A stretch of DNA of 64,000 nucleotides. It comes from an uncultured Prevotellaceae bacterium. GTDB taxonomy: Bacteria; Bacteroidota; Bacteroidia; Bacteroidales; Bacteroidaceae. How positions within the stretch are numbered: position 1 is the first letter of the stretch; each line of letters opens with the position of its first letter. The notes under the pieces are model-generated. The model did no database searches and was not told the DNA's origin. It was given only the letters and a program-made list of their open reading frames with translations. The DNA is taken from the NCBI GenBank assembly GCA_902786665.1, contig CADADN010000013.1, forward strand, positions 1-64,000, in the 5' to 3' direction. Below are positions 62,619-64,000 of the stretch, piece after piece. Made by a program: the position numbers and the translations under genes.

Positions 62619-63299
62619 CTACGCTCTTGCCATTCTGATGGTATGGTTGCGGTGTTTGATGGCCACGAACACCCTCTGGATGTGCTGGTCTGTCAGGTTG
62701 GCGTTGTCTTGACCGACGGAGCCACACAAGTTGTTGACGGCATTTTCCAACTCCTGTTCGGCGTCCACAGCCTCCGGGAAACTTTCGAGTGAGCAGCAGG
62801 TGAGCGACTCGTAACAGACAATCATCTGATTGCGCAGGGAGGGGTCGTCCACCTCTCGCATCGCCTCTCTCAGTTTTTCTGCCAGCGATTGGATGTGCAC
62901 TCTTTCCCTGCGTTGCTTGGCGAGTGAGGCCTTTGTGTCATCATTGGCAAGGATGCCCATCATTTGGAAAACCAAGAAAAAGACCAACAAGACGGATTGC
63001 ACGACCACAGGCCAGAAGAGTGACACTGGATTGTACCACAAGAACCCGATGCCTGTTGCCAACTCGACGAAGAAATATGCGATGGCCCAGAGATGAAGGC
63101 TTGCAGTAAGGACTGTCTCGCCCTTGCGTGCGTGGAAGGACAGGTGAGTGAATGCCAGGCAGAAAAAGGCGATATGTATGAATCCGTAGCACACCCACTC
63201 TGTTGTAGAGCGCTGGGTTCCTCCCAAGAGGAAGAACAAGACGTTGAACACCGTCAGGACAAGGAGTCCGATGACGACTTTGATGATATTTGCTTTCAT
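62619..63299 (-). CDS. Four-helix membrane protein of unknown function
   Basis: The 226-residue protein has four hydrophobic segments in its first 120 residues (IIKVVIGLLVLTVFNVLFFLLG, WVCYGFIHIAFFCLAF, LHLWAIAYFFVELATGIGFLW, FWPVVVQSVLLVFFLVFQMM) and a cytoplasmic helical tail of about 100 residues with HIQSLAEKLREAMREVDDPSLRNQMIVCYESL. I do not recognise a family. It lies between the SPFH-type gene (22 bp upstream) and the zinc-ribbon gene, so the three probably act together. Confidence 0.78.
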   Translation of the reverse strand: MKANIIKVVIGLLVLTVFNVLFFLLGGTQRSTTEWVCYGFIHIAFFCLAFTHLSFHARKGETVLTASLHLWAIAYFFVELATGIGFLWYNPVSLFWPVVVQSVLLVFFLVFQMMGILANDDTKASLAKQRRERVHIQSLAEKLREAMREVDDPSLRNQMIVCYESLTCCSLESFPEAVDAEQELENAVNNLCGSVGQDNANLTDQHIQRVFVAIKHRNHTIRMARA

Positions 63300-63321
63300 G
63301 ATTTAATAATTTTAATGATGG

Positions 63322-64000
63322 TTATAATCTGCTCAATATTTCATCGACCTTGGCATCATATTGCTCTTGCCTGATAAGTCCGCGGTCGAGAAGTTGCTTC
63401 ATCTTGGACAAGACCTCCGTGGGGTCGGGGTGTGATGTCGCAGGCTGCTGTGTGTTGCCAAAAGCCGTGGCGGACATCTGTGCGAAGGCGCTGCCTGCTG
63501 CTATTCCCGCTCCTATGCCGGCTCCCACTCCTGACATTCCTTCCGACAGGGTCACATTGCCAAGGAGTTCCTGCTGCACGGCGGTGTCGTAGCTTCCCGT
63601 ATGGGCCGCAGCTGTCAAGCGGTCGATATATTTCTTACGCAGCTCTGTCATTTCGATGTTCAGGTTGTAGAACGAGAAGTCCACCAGTTCCAGGCCATAG
63701 GTGGCAAACACCTCGTCGAACCTGGGTTTCAGTATGATGGCGAAATCCTCCAACTGGCTTGAGATGGCATTGATGGACTGCTGCCTTGATATTCCCTCCA
63801 GGGTCTTGCCCACCACGGCACATACCTTCTGACTGATTTCCGCATCAAATATGTTTTCCAAGTCGGCGACGGTGTAGGAGGTCTTGTCACCCATCAGCCT
63901 CTTGAAAGTTTTCTTGCAGGCGTCATCATCTTCGTTGATGTTGAAACGTACGCGGAAAGCGGCGGCCCCACGAAGCAAGGTGGGCACTCCAATCCTCCCG
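63322..64000 (-). CDS. SPFH-domain protein with C-terminal SHOCT motif (partial, cut at right edge)
   Basis: The visible 226 residues begin at the window edge within RIGVPTLLRGAAAFRVRFNIN, so the N-terminus lies outside. The middle part (VADLENIFDAEISQKVCAVVGKTL...YGLELVDFSFYNLNIEMTELRKKYIDRL) matches SPFH/band-7 proteins of the YdjI/virion-core-like type. A Gly/Ala-rich stretch (GVGAGIGAGIAAGSAFAQ) follows, and the last 35 residues (PTEVLSKMKQLLDRGLIRQEQYDAKVDEIL) form a SHOCT motif. Such proteins assemble at membranes. It leads the operon with the two membrane proteins. Confidence 0.82.
   Translation of the reverse strand, partial: GRIGVPTLLRGAAAFRVRFNINEDDDACKKTFKRLMGDKTSYTVADLENIFDAEISQKVCAVVGKTLEGISRQQSINAISSQLEDFAIILKPRFDEVFATYGLELVDFSFYNLNIEMTELRKKYIDRLTAAAHTGSYDTAVQQELLGNVTLSEGMSGVGAGIGAGIAAGSAFAQMSATAFGNTQQPATSHPDPTEVLSKMKQLLDRGLIRQEQYDAKVDEILSRL

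Noticed and set aside
1-64000. tRNA, rRNA, riboswitch and replication-origin signals
   Set aside because: None recognised by reading both strands for conserved tRNA loops, rRNA motifs or DnaA-box clusters. A covariance-model scan would settle weak cases.

Overview
The window looks like chromosome from a Bacteroidales bacterium, most likely Prevotellaceae. Four things support this: promoters of the Bacteroidetes type (a TTTG or TTG element, 19-20 bp, then TAnnTTTG) before many genes; an arginine operon with the N-succinylornithine type of carbamoyltransferase; a type III glutamine synthetase; and secreted or outer-membrane proteins typical of the group (C10 peptidase with a sorting-type tail, OMP beta-barrel with CarboxypepD-like domain, GH9, GH35, SASA esterase). 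No rRNA, tRNA or CRISPR array was seen.

Layout. 1-2.5 kb: a Bax-inhibitor-1-like membrane protein and two toxin-antitoxin modules, the first with a truncated toxin. 2.7-9.0 kb (minus): a type III restriction-modification pair, res and mod. Upstream of mod lies a 159-bp segment flanked by a perfect 15-bp inverted repeat that carries a promoter-like box. It is followed by a terminator-like hairpin and, 0.6 kb on, a tyrosine recombinase (9882-11078). I read this as a candidate invertible promoter that could phase-vary the R-M system. 11.3-22.8 kb: a long arginine/proline cluster, argR, GNAT (probable N-acylglutamate synthase), argG, pspC-like, argC, argD, proC, XRE-cupin regulator, acyl-CoA ligase, proB, proA, argF'. 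Glutamine synthetase III lies convergent to it.

25.5-37.2 kb: a secreted SH3/zinc-motif protein, an undecaprenyl-phosphate sugar transferase, then an apparent operon of oxidoreductase, GH9 glycosidase, outer-membrane beta-barrel, Fe-alcohol dehydrogenase and epimerase. 37.6-52 kb: C10 peptidase, Nudix hydrolase, sialate O-acetylesterase, ATP-grasp protein, esterase, GH35 beta-galactosidase, AlbA-type regulator, DUF4105 protein and an adenylate-forming ligase. 52-58 kb is an accessory stretch of less familiar proteins: a protein of 20-residue tandem repeats, a double zinc-ribbon protein and a small membrane protein that share a YGPPP motif, an EF-hand-like secreted protein, a chimeric membrane protein with a duplicated C-terminal domain, and fragments of decayed genes including the tail of a Ser/Thr kinase. 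58.5-64 kb: a secreted hydrolase, a PQQ-propeller lipoprotein, and a minus-strand operon (SPFH/SHOCT protein cut by the window edge, four-helix membrane protein, zinc-ribbon membrane protein).

A striking feature of the whole window is the large number of short tandem repeats and hairpin repeats in intergenic gaps, built from a few recurring units (GGAGTTAAAG, GATTGAAAATT, CCTTAAAGA, CTAGGAATA, GC-rich hairpins). In at least two genes such intergenic units are found in frame inside coding sequence.
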